Positions 8,339 through 16,739 of a DNA stretch of 48,137 bases are shown in pieces; the stretch's first letter is position 1; each line of letters begins with the position of its first letter. The notes beneath the pieces are model-generated. The model was given only the letters and a program-made list of their open reading frames with translations, was not told the DNA's origin and searched no databases. Where the stretch lies: the NCBI RefSeq assembly GCF_019331695.1, contig NZ_JAHBBI010000014.1, positions 1 to 48,137 of the forward strand, in the 5' to 3' direction. Position numbers and translations under genes: made by a program. This DNA is from Bifidobacterium pluvialisilvae. GTDB lineage: Bacteria > Actinomycetota > Actinomycetes > Actinomycetales > Bifidobacteriaceae.

Positions 8339-8806
8339 TTACTCAGCCTTCTCCTCGGTGGCTTCCTCGGCGGGGGCCTCGGCTTCGGCGGCCGCAGCGG
8401 CCTCCTCGGCTTCCTTCTCGGCCTTGGCCTTGGCTTCGGCTTCGGCCTTGGCGGCCTTGAGCTTCTGGGCCTCATCGGCGGCGGCGGCCACGCGGGCTTC
8501 CGCATCCGGGCCTTCGGCGGCGACCTTCAGCGTGCCTTCGGCACCGGGCAGGCCCTTGAACTTCTGCCAGTCACCGGTGATGTTGAGCAGCTTGAAGACG
8601 GCCTCGGTCGGCTGGGCGCCGACACCGAGCCAGTACTGAGCGCGGTCAGACTTGATCTGGATGAGCGAGGGCTGCTTGTTGGGATCGTAGATGCCGATCT
8701 CCTCAATGGTCTTGCCGTTACGGGCCTTGCGGGAATCCATAACGACGACACGGTAGAAGGCGTAGTGCTTCTTGCCCAGGCGCTTCAGACGAATCTTGGT
8801 TGCCAA
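8339..8806 (-). CDS. rpsP: 30S ribosomal protein S16, TTG start, charged C-terminal tail
   Basis: 155 residues. The core (about 1-85) is S16: [20 protein letters not shown], then [19 protein letters not shown]. The remainder is a long Ala/Glu/Lys tail of actinobacterial type, likely helical or disordered. The conserved start MATKIRL is encoded with a TTG codon at 8804-8806; an AAGGAG site 7 nt before it supports this start, and no in-frame ATG gives the conserved N-terminus. First gene of the minus-strand operon rpsP-khpA-rimM-trmD. A leader of about 120 nt with two hairpins precedes it. Confidence 0.95.
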   Translation of the reverse strand: MATKIRLKRLGKKHYAFYRVVVMDSRKARNGKTIEEIGIYDPNKQPSLIQIKSDRAQYWLGVGAQPTEAVFKLLNITGDWQKFKGLPGAEGTLKVAAEGPDAEARVAAAADEAQKLKAAKAEAEAKAKAEKEAEEAAAAAEAEAPAEEATEEKAE

Positions 8807-8841
8807 AACGGCTCTCCTTATGTATTAGGGGTGTGCATCTT

Positions 8842-8916
8842 CGGTTTCGTGTGGGGCACGGAAACCGCGATCCACGTGTTCCTCATAAGCAACGGAGTTA
8901 GAGGGCGCCACTGCTT
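8842..8916 (-). promoter_or_regulatory. two hairpins in the rpsP leader
   Basis: Written on the plus strand, hairpin 1 is AAGCAACGG (8887-8895) with CCACTGCTT (8908-8916), nine pairs including two wobbles. Hairpin 2 is CGGTTTC-GTG (8842-8851) with CAC-G-GAAACCG (8857-8867). Both lie between the candidate promoter and the ribosome-binding site. A ribosomal-protein leader is possible, but I recognise no published motif. Confidence 0.4.
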
Positions 8917-8933
8917 ACGAATAACAGCTAAAT

Positions 8934-8960
8934 ATTATAACCACATTCCGGCGTGGACAA
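8934..8960 (-). promoter_or_regulatory. candidate rpsP operon promoter
   Basis: On the minus strand there is a perfect TATAAT (8934-8939) with TTGTCC (8955-8960) 15 bp upstream, a short but tolerable spacing. It would give a leader of roughly 120 nt. The rest of the 322-bp spacer 8807-9129 holds the leader hairpins and the palindrome at 9027-9074. Confidence 0.45.
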
Positions 8961-9026
8961 GCCCGAAAATGGGGATTTATTTGGGGATTTTTGGTTGCCG
9001 TTATGCACCAAATCCGGTCACTCACT

Positions 9027-9074
9027 GTTTTCACCGCGACACGCCGGGAAAACGGCCTGTTATGCGGTGAAAAC
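9027..9074. terminator. palindrome, possible terminator of the aminotransferase unit
   Basis: GTTTTCACCGC (9027-9037) and GCGGTGAAAAC (9064-9074) are perfect 11-bp inverted repeats. They lie 56-103 bp beyond the stop of the minus-strand aminotransferase. The arm ends in TTTT on either strand, so weak termination in both directions is possible. Confidence 0.4.
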
Positions 9075-9129
9075 GGCGAACAACCGGATTATGCGGTGGA
9101 TTCGGTGGACGACCGGACGGAATGGGCCG

Positions 9130-10488
9130 TCAGGCGGCCTTGGTGGTGGCGATGCCGGACGTGGCGGTGACCTCCTCAAGCGTCTGCTCCAGCGCGTCGA
9201 GGAACCATGCGAAGTCCTCGTTGGTGGTGGTCACGTTCGGGTATACACGCAGAATCGTGTCGTTGTTGATTGAAGTCATGGTGTGCACCAGGTGCTTCTG
9301 GGCCAGGATCGTGCCGACGCGGGGCGCGAAGCCGACGCCGTCCTTGTCGGCGCCGAACTTCAGGCCGATCATGTAGCCGCGACCGCGCACCTCCTCGAGC
9401 ACGTCGGGGAAGCGGTCGCGGATCTTGTTCAGGCCGGCGAAGATCACCTTGGAGCCGGCGCGCACCTTGGCAGGCACGTCGTTCTCGATCATGTACTGCA
9501 GGGAGAGCAGCGCCACGCAGGCGGAGATGTTGTTGTCCTGGTAGGTGGCGGTGTGCATCATGGCGCTTTCCTCGGAACCGTAGGCGGCCATGTACAGCTC
9601 CTCCTTGGCCTGCAGGCCGGAGACGGGCAGCACGCCGTCGGAGATCGCCTTGGCGAAGGTGAAGGCGTCGGGTACGAGGTCCTTGTAGTACTTGTGCGCC
9701 CAGATGTAGCCGGTGCGGCAGGAGCCGGCCTGCACCTCGTCGAGCACCATGTAGGTGTCGTACCGGTCGCACAGTTCGCGCACCTTGTAGAAGTAGTCGT
9801 CCGGCGGCACCACCACGCCGCCTTCGCCCTGGATCGGCTCGGCGATGAACATGATCACGTCGCCCTTGCTCAGCTCGGTCTCGAGCGCGTCGGCGTCGCC
9901 GTACGGCACGTAGGTGTGGCCGGGCATCGGGGCCTGCCAGCGGCGCCAGGTGTCCTTGCCGCCGGCGTTCACCGCGCCGAGCGTCTTGCCGTGGAAGGCG
10001 TTGAGCGTGGAGACCACGCGGGTCTTGCCCTTCTTGGTGCGTCCCGCGGCGATGCGGCACATCTTCAGCGCCGCCTCCACGGCTTCGGCGCCGCCGCCTC
10101 CGTTGGTCATGGTGCGGGTGAGCTCGGGGGTGATTTGCGCCATGTTGTTGGCGAACGCGGCGGTCACCGGCTTCAGGGCCATCGGGTCCATGCTCAGCGG
10201 GTGGGTGTCGAGGAAGCGCTTGACGCCGTTGACGATGAACGGGTTGTTGTGGCCCAGCAGGTACACGCCGACGTCGCCGATGAAGTCGAGGCGCTTGTTG
10301 CCCTCGGCGTCCCAGATGTGGCATCCCTCGGCCTTCTTGATGTCGAAGGTGAGGCCGGCGGCGAGGCCCATCTGGGTGCGCACCTTGTTCATGTGGGCGA
10401 GCTGGAGCTCGCGGACCTTGTCCTCGCTGAGGTCCAGCGCCTCGCCGAGGGTGATGAAGTTGGGGTAGACGTCCTTGACGTTGGTCAT
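9130..10488 (-). CDS. class III PLP-dependent aminotransferase
   Basis: 452 residues, normal for the family that includes putrescine, GABA, ornithine and lysine aminotransferases. Landmarks: FHGKTLGA at 165-172, EPIQGEGG at 217-224, DEVQAGSCRTG at 250-260, and the probable PLP lysine K280 in FAKAISDG. The motif before the phosphate-binding region reads GGGGAEAVEAA where SGSEA-type sequence is common, and SCRTG replaces the usual GRTG, so substrate choice may be unusual. It lies 79 bp downstream of an APC permease in the same direction with a TetR gene before that, suggesting uptake plus transamination of an amine or amino acid. The exact substrate cannot be read from sequence. AAAGG precedes the ATG. 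Confidence 0.88.
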   Translation of the reverse strand: MTNVKDVYPNFITLGEALDLSEDKVRELQLAHMNKVRTQMGLAAGLTFDIKKAEGCHIWDAEGNKRLDFIGDVGVYLLGHNNPFIVNGVKRFLDTHPLSMDPMALKPVTAAFANNMAQITPELTRTMTNGGGGAEAVEAALKMCRIAAGRTKKGKTRVVSTLNAFHGKTLGAVNAGGKDTWRRWQAPMPGHTYVPYGDADALETELSKGDVIMFIAEPIQGEGGVVVPPDDYFYKVRELCDRYDTYMVLDEVQAGSCRTGYIWAHKYYKDLVPDAFTFAKAISDGVLPVSGLQAKEELYMAAYGSEESAMMHTATYQDNNISACVALLSLQYMIENDVPAKVRAGSKVIFAGLNKIRDRFPDVLEEVRGRGYMIGLKFGADKDGVGFAPRVGTILAQKHLVHTMTSINNDTILRVYPNVTTTNEDFAWFLDALEQTLEEVTATSGIATTKAA

Positions 10489-10567
10489 GGCTGTGCCTTT
10501 CTGTGTGGTGGTTGGTTGTGGTGGTTGCTGTTGGTTGGTCGGTGATGGGTCGGGAATCGGGCGCCGT

Positions 10568-12085
10568 CTATGCGTCGGCGTCCACCAGGTTGTGGTATGC
10601 GGTGGGGTCCTTGCGCCGCAGGAGCAGCGCCCGCGCGGCGCCGGCGAGCAGCGATGCGGCCAGGATGCCGAGCAGCGTGTAGGTCAGGGGACCGGCGGCG
10701 GTGTGGCCACCGGAGTCGGCGTCGCCCACCAGCGTGGGGAAGTTGCTGATGATGAAGTACAGGAACGTGGTCAGCGCCACGGCCCCGAGGCCCGGTGCGA
10801 TGCCGGAGCTCCACAGGCTCACGTCGATGTCGTGGCGGATGAAGAACGTCACCACGGCCAGGCAGGTGAGCACCATGAGGGTCACGAACCCCACGGTGGC
10901 CATGCCGGAGAGCCAGGTGAACCCCTGGGCGTACGGGTCGGCGCCGAGCAGGGCGATGACGAGCACGATGCCGGCGGCGGTCGCGGACTGCGCCAGCGAC
11001 GCCCGGGAGGGCGACCCGTGCCGTGCGTGCACGGTGCCCAGGCCCCGCGGCAGCACCCCGTGCGTGCTCAGCGAGAACATATAGCGGGCGAGCACGTTGT
11101 GGAACGAAAGCACGCAGGCGAACAGGCTGGTGATGAGCAGGAGGCTGATGACGGCCGCATACCAGGGGCCGATGTAGGCCTGCGCGGTGACTTGCAGCAT
11201 GTTGCCCTTGGCCAGGGTCTCCCCGGCTACCTGCTGCACACGGTCGGATCCCCATGCGCTGACGAGGGCGAACGACGAGAACGCGTACAGTACGGTGACG
11301 AAGGCCACGGCGATGTACGTCGCCCGGGGAATCGTGCGGTCGGGGTCCCGGGCCTCGCTGCGGTAGACCGCCGTGGACTCGAAGCCGATGAACCCCGCGA
11401 TGGAGAACATCAGCGCCACGCCGGGCGCGCCGGAGGCCACGGCGGCGGGGGAGAAGGAGGCCGCCGGGTCGATGCCGTGCGCGCCGCCGCGTGCGAGGAT
11501 CACCGCGGAGAGGATGACGACCACGCCGATCTCGGCGACGAGCAGCGGCCCGAGCACCTTGGAGCTCATGTCGATGCGGCGGTAGCCGAGGAACGCCACG
11601 ATGGCGACCATCAGGAACGAATACGCCCACCAGGGAAGATTGGCGCCGGTGACCGCCTCGATGCCCGTTTGCAGCTGCAGGCCGATCAGGCAGTATACGG
11701 AAAGTTGGATGGCCGTGTAGGTGACCATGGCCAGCATCGCCGCGGCCAGTCCCCACGTGGGGTTGAGCCCCTGCGAGATGTAGGCGAAGAACGCGCCGCT
11801 GCGGGGCACGTATCGCGCCATGGCCGAAAGCCCGACGGAGAAGAGCGCCAGCGCGAGGCCCGCGATGATGAAGGTCGAGGGGAATCCAGCGCCGTTGCCC
11901 AGCAGGATGCCCACCGGGGTGCCGCCGCCGAGCACGGTGAGCGGCGCGGCGGCGGCCACCACCATGAACACGATGGCCCCCGTGCCGAGCGAGCCGGCGA
12001 GTTCGGGCCGCGTGGAGGCCGTTGCGCCGGCCGTGCCGGCGGTGGGTGGTTTGCATATGGACTGGTTGATTGTGGTGGTCATCAT
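10568..12085 (-). CDS. APC superfamily amino acid/polyamine permease
   Basis: 505 residues with about 12 hydrophobic segments. The first helix (GAIVFMVVAAAAPLTVLGGG) and the YVPRSGAFFAYISQGLNP segment after helix 2-3 are typical of APC transporters, which import amino acids or polyamines with protons. ATG 12085 (MMTTTINQ) is 2-4 nt after GGAAGGAACC; the frame continues 9 codons further without support. Being upstream of the aminotransferase and downstream of a TetR gene, it is probably the uptake step of one regulated unit. The 373-bp region before it (12086-12458) contains two GAGC-N-TGCTC palindromes. Confidence 0.9.
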   Translation of the reverse strand: MMTTTINQSICKPPTAGTAGATASTRPELAGSLGTGAIVFMVVAAAAPLTVLGGGTPVGILLGNGAGFPSTFIIAGLALALFSVGLSAMARYVPRSGAFFAYISQGLNPTWGLAAAMLAMVTYTAIQLSVYCLIGLQLQTGIEAVTGANLPWWAYSFLMVAIVAFLGYRRIDMSSKVLGPLLVAEIGVVVILSAVILARGGAHGIDPAASFSPAAVASGAPGVALMFSIAGFIGFESTAVYRSEARDPDRTIPRATYIAVAFVTVLYAFSSFALVSAWGSDRVQQVAGETLAKGNMLQVTAQAYIGPWYAAVISLLLITSLFACVLSFHNVLARYMFSLSTHGVLPRGLGTVHARHGSPSRASLAQSATAAGIVLVIALLGADPYAQGFTWLSGMATVGFVTLMVLTCLAVVTFFIRHDIDVSLWSSGIAPGLGAVALTTFLYFIISNFPTLVGDADSGGHTAAGPLTYTLLGILAASLLAGAARALLLRRKDPTAYHNLVDADA

Positions 12086-12240
12086 GGTTCCTTCCGATTG
12101 CCGATCGGGCATGGCCCTTATCGGGGTGGAACTGCTTTGGCTGGGGGCTGCGGCAGCTGTGGCGGGTGGGAATCGCCGCGGCCGTTGTGCGGTCGGTGTC
12201 GTGTTCGACGGTTTCCTTGGCTGGTGATGTCCATCAATAT

Positions 12241-12260
12241 AAAAGAGCGGATGCTCTTTT
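12241..12260. promoter_or_regulatory. palindrome upstream of the permease, candidate TetR operator 1
   Basis: AAAAGAGC-GGAT-GCTCTTTT is a perfect 8-bp inverted repeat about 155 bp before the permease start. Its core GAGC-NNN-TGCTC recurs in the palindrome at 12358-12371. It could also be a short terminator for the TetR gene. Confidence 0.4.
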
Positions 12261-12357
12261 TAATTGCCGGCCGTTTTCGTCCATGTTTCGGGGGTGCCGG
12301 CGTCGGTGGATGGGGAAATGTCCCGTGCGTCTGGCGGAAACGTTGCGGAAATAATAA

Positions 12358-12371
12358 TGAGCAAGTGCTCA
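12358..12371. promoter_or_regulatory. palindrome after the TetR gene, candidate TetR operator 2
   Basis: TGAGCAAGTGCTCA is a perfect 6-bp inverted repeat with a 2-bp spacer. Size and form suit a TetR dimer, and it shares GAGC-NNN-TGCTC with the site at 12241. It lies between the regulator gene and the permease. Confidence 0.45.
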
Positions 12372-12458
12372 CTAACGATGCGCGTCACGAACGCGCGACG
12401 TCATGCCGCCGACACCGCCGCTGCAGCCGACTTACAATCGGCCGCTTTCCATGTGCCT

Positions 12459-13049
12459 TCACTCCGCGGTGAGCATGCGGCCGATAACATGTTCGGTCCG
12501 GACGGCGACGGCGTCGTCGTCCTTCGTGGCGTATCCGATCTGCGCGTTGTTGGTCAGCGCCATGATGGCGAATGCGGTGTCGCGCAGCGTCCGGTCGTCG
12601 GCATGCGCGATCTCCCCGACCTCGGCGGCCTGCCGCAGCAGCGTCTCCAGGATCGACGACCAGGCCTCGGTCTCGTGCGCGGACGGGGAGAGACGGGTGC
12701 CCTTGGTCACCTCCAGCCCCCAGAAGCTCACGACGATCCGCGCCTCCGCGCGCGAGACGTCGTCCAACGGCAGCAGCTCATGGACCATGCGGCGTATGGC
12801 GTCGACGCCCCGATGCCCGGCGATGGCGAACATGATGCGGTCGTCCACGTTCTGGATGATGGTGTGGTAGGACTGCACGAGCAGCTGATTCATATCGTTG
12901 AAATACCGCCACAGCAGACTGTTCGAGATGCCGAGCTGCGCGGCGAGCGAACGTGACGACGTCGAACCGATGCCCTGCTTCCTCACCAAATCGAGATACG
13001 CCTCGACGATCGCCTGCCGTCGTGCGGCGTGATCGACGATTTTTGGCAT
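12459..13049 (-). CDS. TetR/AcrR family transcriptional regulator
   Basis: 196 residues. The helix-turn-helix spans about 30-50 (SRSLAAQLGISNSLLWRYF), preceded by the usual first helix RRQAIVEAYLDLVRKQG. The C-terminal half is the ligand and dimer domain. ATG 13049 follows AAGGAGGGGCC; longer frames upstream are not supported. It precedes the permease and aminotransferase on the same strand and is probably their repressor, with the palindromes at 12241 and 12358 as likely sites. The divergent Nudix gene, 144 bp away, might also be controlled. Confidence 0.9.
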   Translation of the reverse strand: MPKIVDHAARRQAIVEAYLDLVRKQGIGSTSSRSLAAQLGISNSLLWRYFNDMNQLLVQSYHTIIQNVDDRIMFAIAGHRGVDAIRRMVHELLPLDDVSRAEARIVVSFWGLEVTKGTRLSPSAHETEAWSSILETLLRQAAEVGEIAHADDRTLRDTAFAIMALTNNAQIGYATKDDDAVAVRTEHVIGRMLTAE

Positions 13050-13193
13050 GGCCCCTCCTTGCCGGTTGCCATCCCAGTATGACACATCGGCGGCGTCGGA
13101 GAGGCCGCCTTGCCGTATTCGGGGGTACGGGGGTAGATTGTCATTATTGTGTATATGTGTTCCGAATTCCGAATGTGATATCCGGAGGTAAAG

Positions 13194-13931
13194 ATGACTG
13201 ATGACGACGGCACCGCGACCGTGCCGGCCGCTCGGACGGCCGCGCCCGACAATGCGCCCGACAATGCGCCCGACGATGTGGCCGCCATTAGGTCGGGATT
13301 GGAATCCGGACTCGTCGTGCATGACGAGCGGGTCGTGTTCCAAGGCGGCGACGAATCCCAGTTCACCGTGATCCAGGCCGACGTGAGCGTCGAGGGGCGG
13401 CCGGCGGGCGCGGGCGGCGACGGCGTGCCCGCCACGGCGGAGGATGGGGATGCCGCCACGCATCCGATCCTGTTCGCGCAGGTGCGCGGCGGGCAGCCGA
13501 GCGTCGTCTGCGTGGCGGTGCGTGATGACGGCCGGCTGCTGTTGGCCCGCCACTGGCGTATAGCCACCGACTCGTTCGAATGGGAGTTCCCGCGCAGCAT
13601 GGGCGTGGCCGGTGAGGTGGCGAGCCGCACCGCCGAACGCGAGCTCGAGACCGAGGCCGGTCTGGCGTCGTCGGGACGCCGGCTGCTGCAGCTGGTCCAC
13701 ACCGACACGTGCAAGATCCGCGGCTCGGTGGCCGTGGTCGAGGTGCGTGTGGACGCCGGCCAGCTGGCCGAGGTCGAGCGCGCGCAGTCCCGCCTTGGCG
13801 AAGGCGGGGACTCCAAGCTTGCATGGATGACCACCGGCGAGATCGACGACATGATAGCCGCCGGCAACATCATGGACGGCATCACTCTCGCCGCCTACAC
13901 CGTGTGGAAGGCGCAGCGGGCGGACGACTGA
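13194..13931 (+). CDS. Nudix hydrolase-like protein, degenerate Nudix box
   Basis: 245 residues, ATG after a strong GGAGG. The fold resembles ADP-ribose pyrophosphatases: strand VVCVAVRDDGRLLLARHWR, WEFPRSMG, then the box GEVASRTAERELETEAGL at about 140-157. Against GX5EX7REUXEEXGU, the first glycine is Ser and the first glutamate of the EE pair is Thr (RELETEAG), while E141, R149, E150 and E154 remain. Catalysis may be altered or lost. About 90 N-terminal residues are Ala/Asp/Pro-rich, and 13786-13812 is a strong hairpin embedded in the coding sequence. Divergent from the TetR gene and convergent with the SDR gene. Confidence 0.82.
   Translation: MTDDDGTATVPAARTAAPDNAPDNAPDDVAAIRSGLESGLVVHDERVVFQGGDESQFTVIQADVSVEGRPAGAGGDGVPATAEDGDAATHPILFAQVRGGQPSVVCVAVRDDGRLLLARHWRIATDSFEWEFPRSMGVAGEVASRTAERELETEAGLASSGRRLLQLVHTDTCKIRGSVAVVEVRVDAGQLAEVERAQSRLGEGGDSKLAWMTTGEIDDMIAAGNIMDGITLAAYTVWKAQRADD
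13786..13812. repeat. hairpin embedded in the Nudix coding sequence
   Basis: AGTCCCGCCTT (13786-13796), loop GGCG, then AAGGCGGGGACT (13801-13812): the arms pair fully apart from one extra G/C. It encodes QSRLGEGGD between the predicted last helix and the SKLAWM strand, a site where a loop can grow. It may be a small palindromic insertion kept in frame. Confidence 0.55.
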
Positions 13932-13970
13932 GGTGGCCGGAGGCGGATTACGGGGCCGCGGCCCCTCTCC

Positions 13971-14726
13971 TCAGCGCTCGCGATACACCTTGGTGTAGGA
14001 GCCCTCGGCGCGCGGGCGGACGACGATGCTGTCCACATCGACCGTGTCGGGCTGGTCGAGCGCCCAGCGCACGCATTCGGCCACGTCCTCGGCGCTGAGC
14101 GGATCGGGCACGCCCGCATACACGGCCGCGGCCTTCGCCTTGTCGCCATGGAACCGCTTGACCGAGAACTCGTCGGTCTTCACCATGCCCGGCGCGATGT
14201 CGATGACGCGTACGGGCTCGCCGATCATCTCCAGGCGCAGCACGCGCGCCATGATCCGCTCCGCGGACTTCGACGCGCAGTATCCGGCGCCGCCTTCATA
14301 CGGTTCGATGCCCGCCGTGGACGAGATGACCAGCACCGAGCCGGCCGACTCCTTCAACGCCGGCAGCAGCTTCTGCGTGATGCGCAGCGTGCCCAGCACG
14401 TTCAGTTCGTACATGGCGCGCCAGTCGTCGAGGCTCGCGACGGCCACCGGATCCTTGCCGACGGCGCCGCCCGCGCAGTTCACCAGCGCCTTGACCGGGC
14501 CGGCCGCCAGAATCGTCTCGACCGCCGCCGACGTGGACCCTTCGTCGGTGATGTCGGCGACGACCGGCGTGCAGCCGGTCTCCTCCGCCAGCGCGGCGAG
14601 CTTCTCCTCGCGACGGGCCAGTGCGAACACCGCCCAGCCCTCGGCCGTCAGCGTGCGCACGGTCGCGGCGCCGATGCCGCTTGACGCTCCCGTCACCACC
14701 GCGGTTTTGGTCGCATTGTCCGTCAT
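13971..14726 (-). CDS. short-chain dehydrogenase/reductase
   Basis: 251 residues, a standard classical SDR. NAD(P)-binding TGASSGIG at 12-19, NCAGG at 83-87 (structural NAG motif), catalytic Ser near 135-136, and YCASK at 149-153 giving Tyr149 and Lys153. ARR after the second strand (ALARREE) suggests NADP preference. Substrate unknown. ATG 14726 follows AAGGAGGAACC; 13 upstream codons in frame lack a site. It stands alone, convergent with the Nudix gene with 39 bp between the stops. Confidence 0.92.
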   Translation of the reverse strand: MTDNATKTAVVTGASSGIGAATVRTLTAEGWAVFALARREEKLAALAEETGCTPVVADITDEGSTSAAVETILAAGPVKALVNCAGGAVGKDPVAVASLDDWRAMYELNVLGTLRITQKLLPALKESAGSVLVISSTAGIEPYEGGAGYCASKSAERIMARVLRLEMIGEPVRVIDIAPGMVKTDEFSVKRFHGDKAKAAAVYAGVPDPLSAEDVAECVRWALDQPDTVDVDSIVVRPRAEGSYTKVYRER

Positions 14727-14778
14727 GGTTCCTCCTTGAAGCGATTCCATGGGATACGGCTTCATTGTAGGGCGGGGG

Positions 14779-14868
14779 AGATCCTTCGACTCGCTGCGCT
14801 CGCTCAGGATGACATGGGGGAGTGTGGCGCTAGCTCAGGATGACATGGGGGAGTGTGGCGCTCGCTCA
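14779..14868. repeat. TCATCCTGAGC-type repeat with 31-bp tandem units
   Basis: GAGATCCTTCGACTCGCTGC opens one arm of the dispersed palindrome. GCTCA(GGATGACATGGGG) then recurs at 14802, 14833 and 14864 with an exact 31-bp period, the last copy truncated. The opposite arm is absent, so this is a half element expanded by tandem duplication. Confidence 0.75.
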
Positions 14869-14871
14869 TAT

Positions 14872-14899
14872 GTAGTTTTTCATTTCTCTCAAAAACTAC
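14872..14899. repeat. hairpin GTAGTTTTT / AAAAACTAC
   Basis: Perfect 9-bp inverted repeat with a 10-nt loop, followed by two further CGTAGT words up to 14933. Base composition is AT-rich relative to the neighbourhood. It abuts the preceding tandem repeat. Function unknown. Confidence 0.5.
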
Positions 14900-15013
14900 G
14901 TAGTTCGGCGTTTCCTGACGTAGTATAGGGATTGCGCCGTACGGCATCGCTGCACAGTTGGTTGCCGACTGGATGTCGTACGGTTGCTTCCCCCATGTTC
15001 ATATCAATTCCAT

Positions 15014-15133
15014 GAAGAATCGACGGAGGAATCCGCATCACGACGTTGGGTCATCGAAACCGCCGAACGTGAGACCGTGCCGATCGTGACCAACGACGTG
15101 GCGCTCGCCGGATTGGCCCTCATCATCGAGTGA
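15014..15133 (+). pseudogene. possible remnant of a lost gene
   Basis: Within the 588-bp spacer before sbcD, one frame reads about 39 codons with protein-like composition (for example RRWVIETAERETVPIVTND, then ALAGLALIIE) and ends in TGA at 15131. No start codon with a ribosome-binding site precedes it, and upstream sequence in the same frame does not look coding. It may be the 3' end of a decayed gene. I recognise no family, and chance is possible. Confidence 0.25.
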
Positions 15134-15314
15134 TTTTCGGGTAATCGCCGGGTGGTTTACCCCGAAATTGCGAGTTGTGGGTGTTTGCTATTCGGATACT
15201 CGGCGGACGCCCATTGCGATTTCAACGATTTCTTGCCGGAAAAACCGTATTGCCGCGTATCGAACACCCGCAACTCGCCTTTTCTCCCATGATGCCCTCG
15301 TTATGCTTGAAGGT

Positions 15315-16739
15315 ATGAGGGTTCTGCATACTTCCGACTGGCATATCGGCCGCCGGCTCAAGGGCGCCGACCTCGCCGAATACCAGCGCAAGGCGTTGGA
15401 CTGTCTTGTCGACGTCGTCCGCCGCGAACATATCGACGTCGTCTGCGTTTCCGGCGACGTCTACGATACGCCGATGCCGTCGGCCTCCTCCGTGGACATC
15501 CTCGACGACGCGCTCACCCGGCTCACCGCCGTCACCGACGATGACGGCAATCCCGCCGTGGACGTGATCGTCACGCCCGGCAACCATGATTCGGCGCGCA
15601 AACTCGGCTTCGGCGCGCACATGATGCGCGACAACCTGCACCTGCGCTGCGCCATCGACGACATAGCCACGCCGGTGGTCGTCACCCGGCCGGCCCCCCG
15701 CGCCGCCGCAACGGCCAGGCCCGAAACCCTGCTCGTATATACCCTGCCGTACCTCGACCCCGACGTCGCACGCCCTGCATTGCAGTCGATGATGCCCGAC
15801 GACACGCCGATCCCACGCTCGCACGAGGGCGTGATGACCGCCGCGATGACGCTCATCGAAGCCGACCTTGCCGAACGCCGCGCCGTCGACCCCACGGTCC
15901 GCGCCATCCTCATGGCCCACGCGTTCGTCTCCGGCGCCACGCCCAGCGACTCCGAACGCAACATCACCGTCGGCGGTGTCGACAGCGTGCCGGCCGCCGT
16001 GTTCGCCGGCAGCGGCATCGACTATCTGGCGCTCGGCCATCTCCATCGCGCCCAGCAGGTGCGCATTCCGAAGCCTGCCGATGTGAAGCCTGCCGACGCG
16101 ACGTCGTACGATTCGGCACCGTCCGCCGTCGCGCAGGATGTCCCGGACGCAGGCCCTGGCGTCGCTTCGGCTTCCGCCTCCCGCGCCACCGTCGCCCGCT
16201 ACGCCGGATCGCTGCTGGCCTACTCGTTCTCCGAGGCCTGCACGCCGCCGAAGGAGGGCAACGGCAAAAGCGTCGTCGTCATCGACACCGCCGGCATGGA
16301 TGACGCCGCCGGTGCGGATGGCACCGCCGACGCCGCCGGCACAACCAACCTGACCATACGCACGCTGCCCGTGGAATCCGGCCAGCCCGCGCTCGTCCAA
16401 TTGCGCGATACGCCGGAACGGCTGCTCGGCGACCTCGCCGAACGCTACGCCGACGATTGGGTGTCCATCACCGTCGTATGCGACGCCTACCCGCACGACA
16501 TGTATCGGCGTCTCGACGCCGCCTACCGTCATCCTTTGGAGAAGAAATTCGAGATCCGACGACGTCGCGACGCCGACGGCGGCCGCACGATGGCCGACCT
16601 CCGTCAGAGCCGCAACGAACTCGAGGTAATCGACGGATTCGTACGATACACATTGCATCGCGACCCCACCGACGCGGAGGCCGCCGTATTGCGCGCCGCC
16701 GTCGAACAGGCGAAGAAGGAGCAGGAACCGTGCGACTGA
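15315..16739 (+). CDS. sbcD: exonuclease SbcD, nuclease subunit of SbcCD
   Basis: 474 residues. SbcD (bacterial Mre11) is the Mn-dependent phosphoesterase of SbcCD, which cuts hairpins and protein-blocked DNA ends. Metal-binding motifs are DWH at 8-10, GDVYDTP from 47, GNHDS at 89-93 and GHLHRAQ later. ATG 15315 gives the conserved MRVLHTSDWHIG; ATG 15303 (MLEG...) is possible. Neither has a well-spaced ribosome-binding site. An Ala/Asp-rich spacer lies in the C-terminal half (after GHLHRAQQVRIPKP). It overlaps sbcC by 10 bp, so expression of the two subunits is coupled. Confidence 0.95.
   Translation: MRVLHTSDWHIGRRLKGADLAEYQRKALDCLVDVVRREHIDVVCVSGDVYDTPMPSASSVDILDDALTRLTAVTDDDGNPAVDVIVTPGNHDSARKLGFGAHMMRDNLHLRCAIDDIATPVVVTRPAPRAAATARPETLLVYTLPYLDPDVARPALQSMMPDDTPIPRSHEGVMTAAMTLIEADLAERRAVDPTVRAILMAHAFVSGATPSDSERNITVGGVDSVPAAVFAGSGIDYLALGHLHRAQQVRIPKPADVKPADATSYDSAPSAVAQDVPDAGPGVASASASRATVARYAGSLLAYSFSEACTPPKEGNGKSVVVIDTAGMDDAAGADGTADAAGTTNLTIRTLPVESGQPALVQLRDTPERLLGDLAERYADDWVSITVVCDAYPHDMYRRLDAAYRHPLEKKFEIRRRRDADGGRTMADLRQSRNELEVIDGFVRYTLHRDPTDAEAAVLRAAVEQAKKEQEPCD

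Noticed and set aside
15303-15315. Earlier start of sbcD at 15303
   Set aside because: It would add MLEG before the conserved MRVLHTSDWH and has no ribosome-binding site; not excluded, only less likely.
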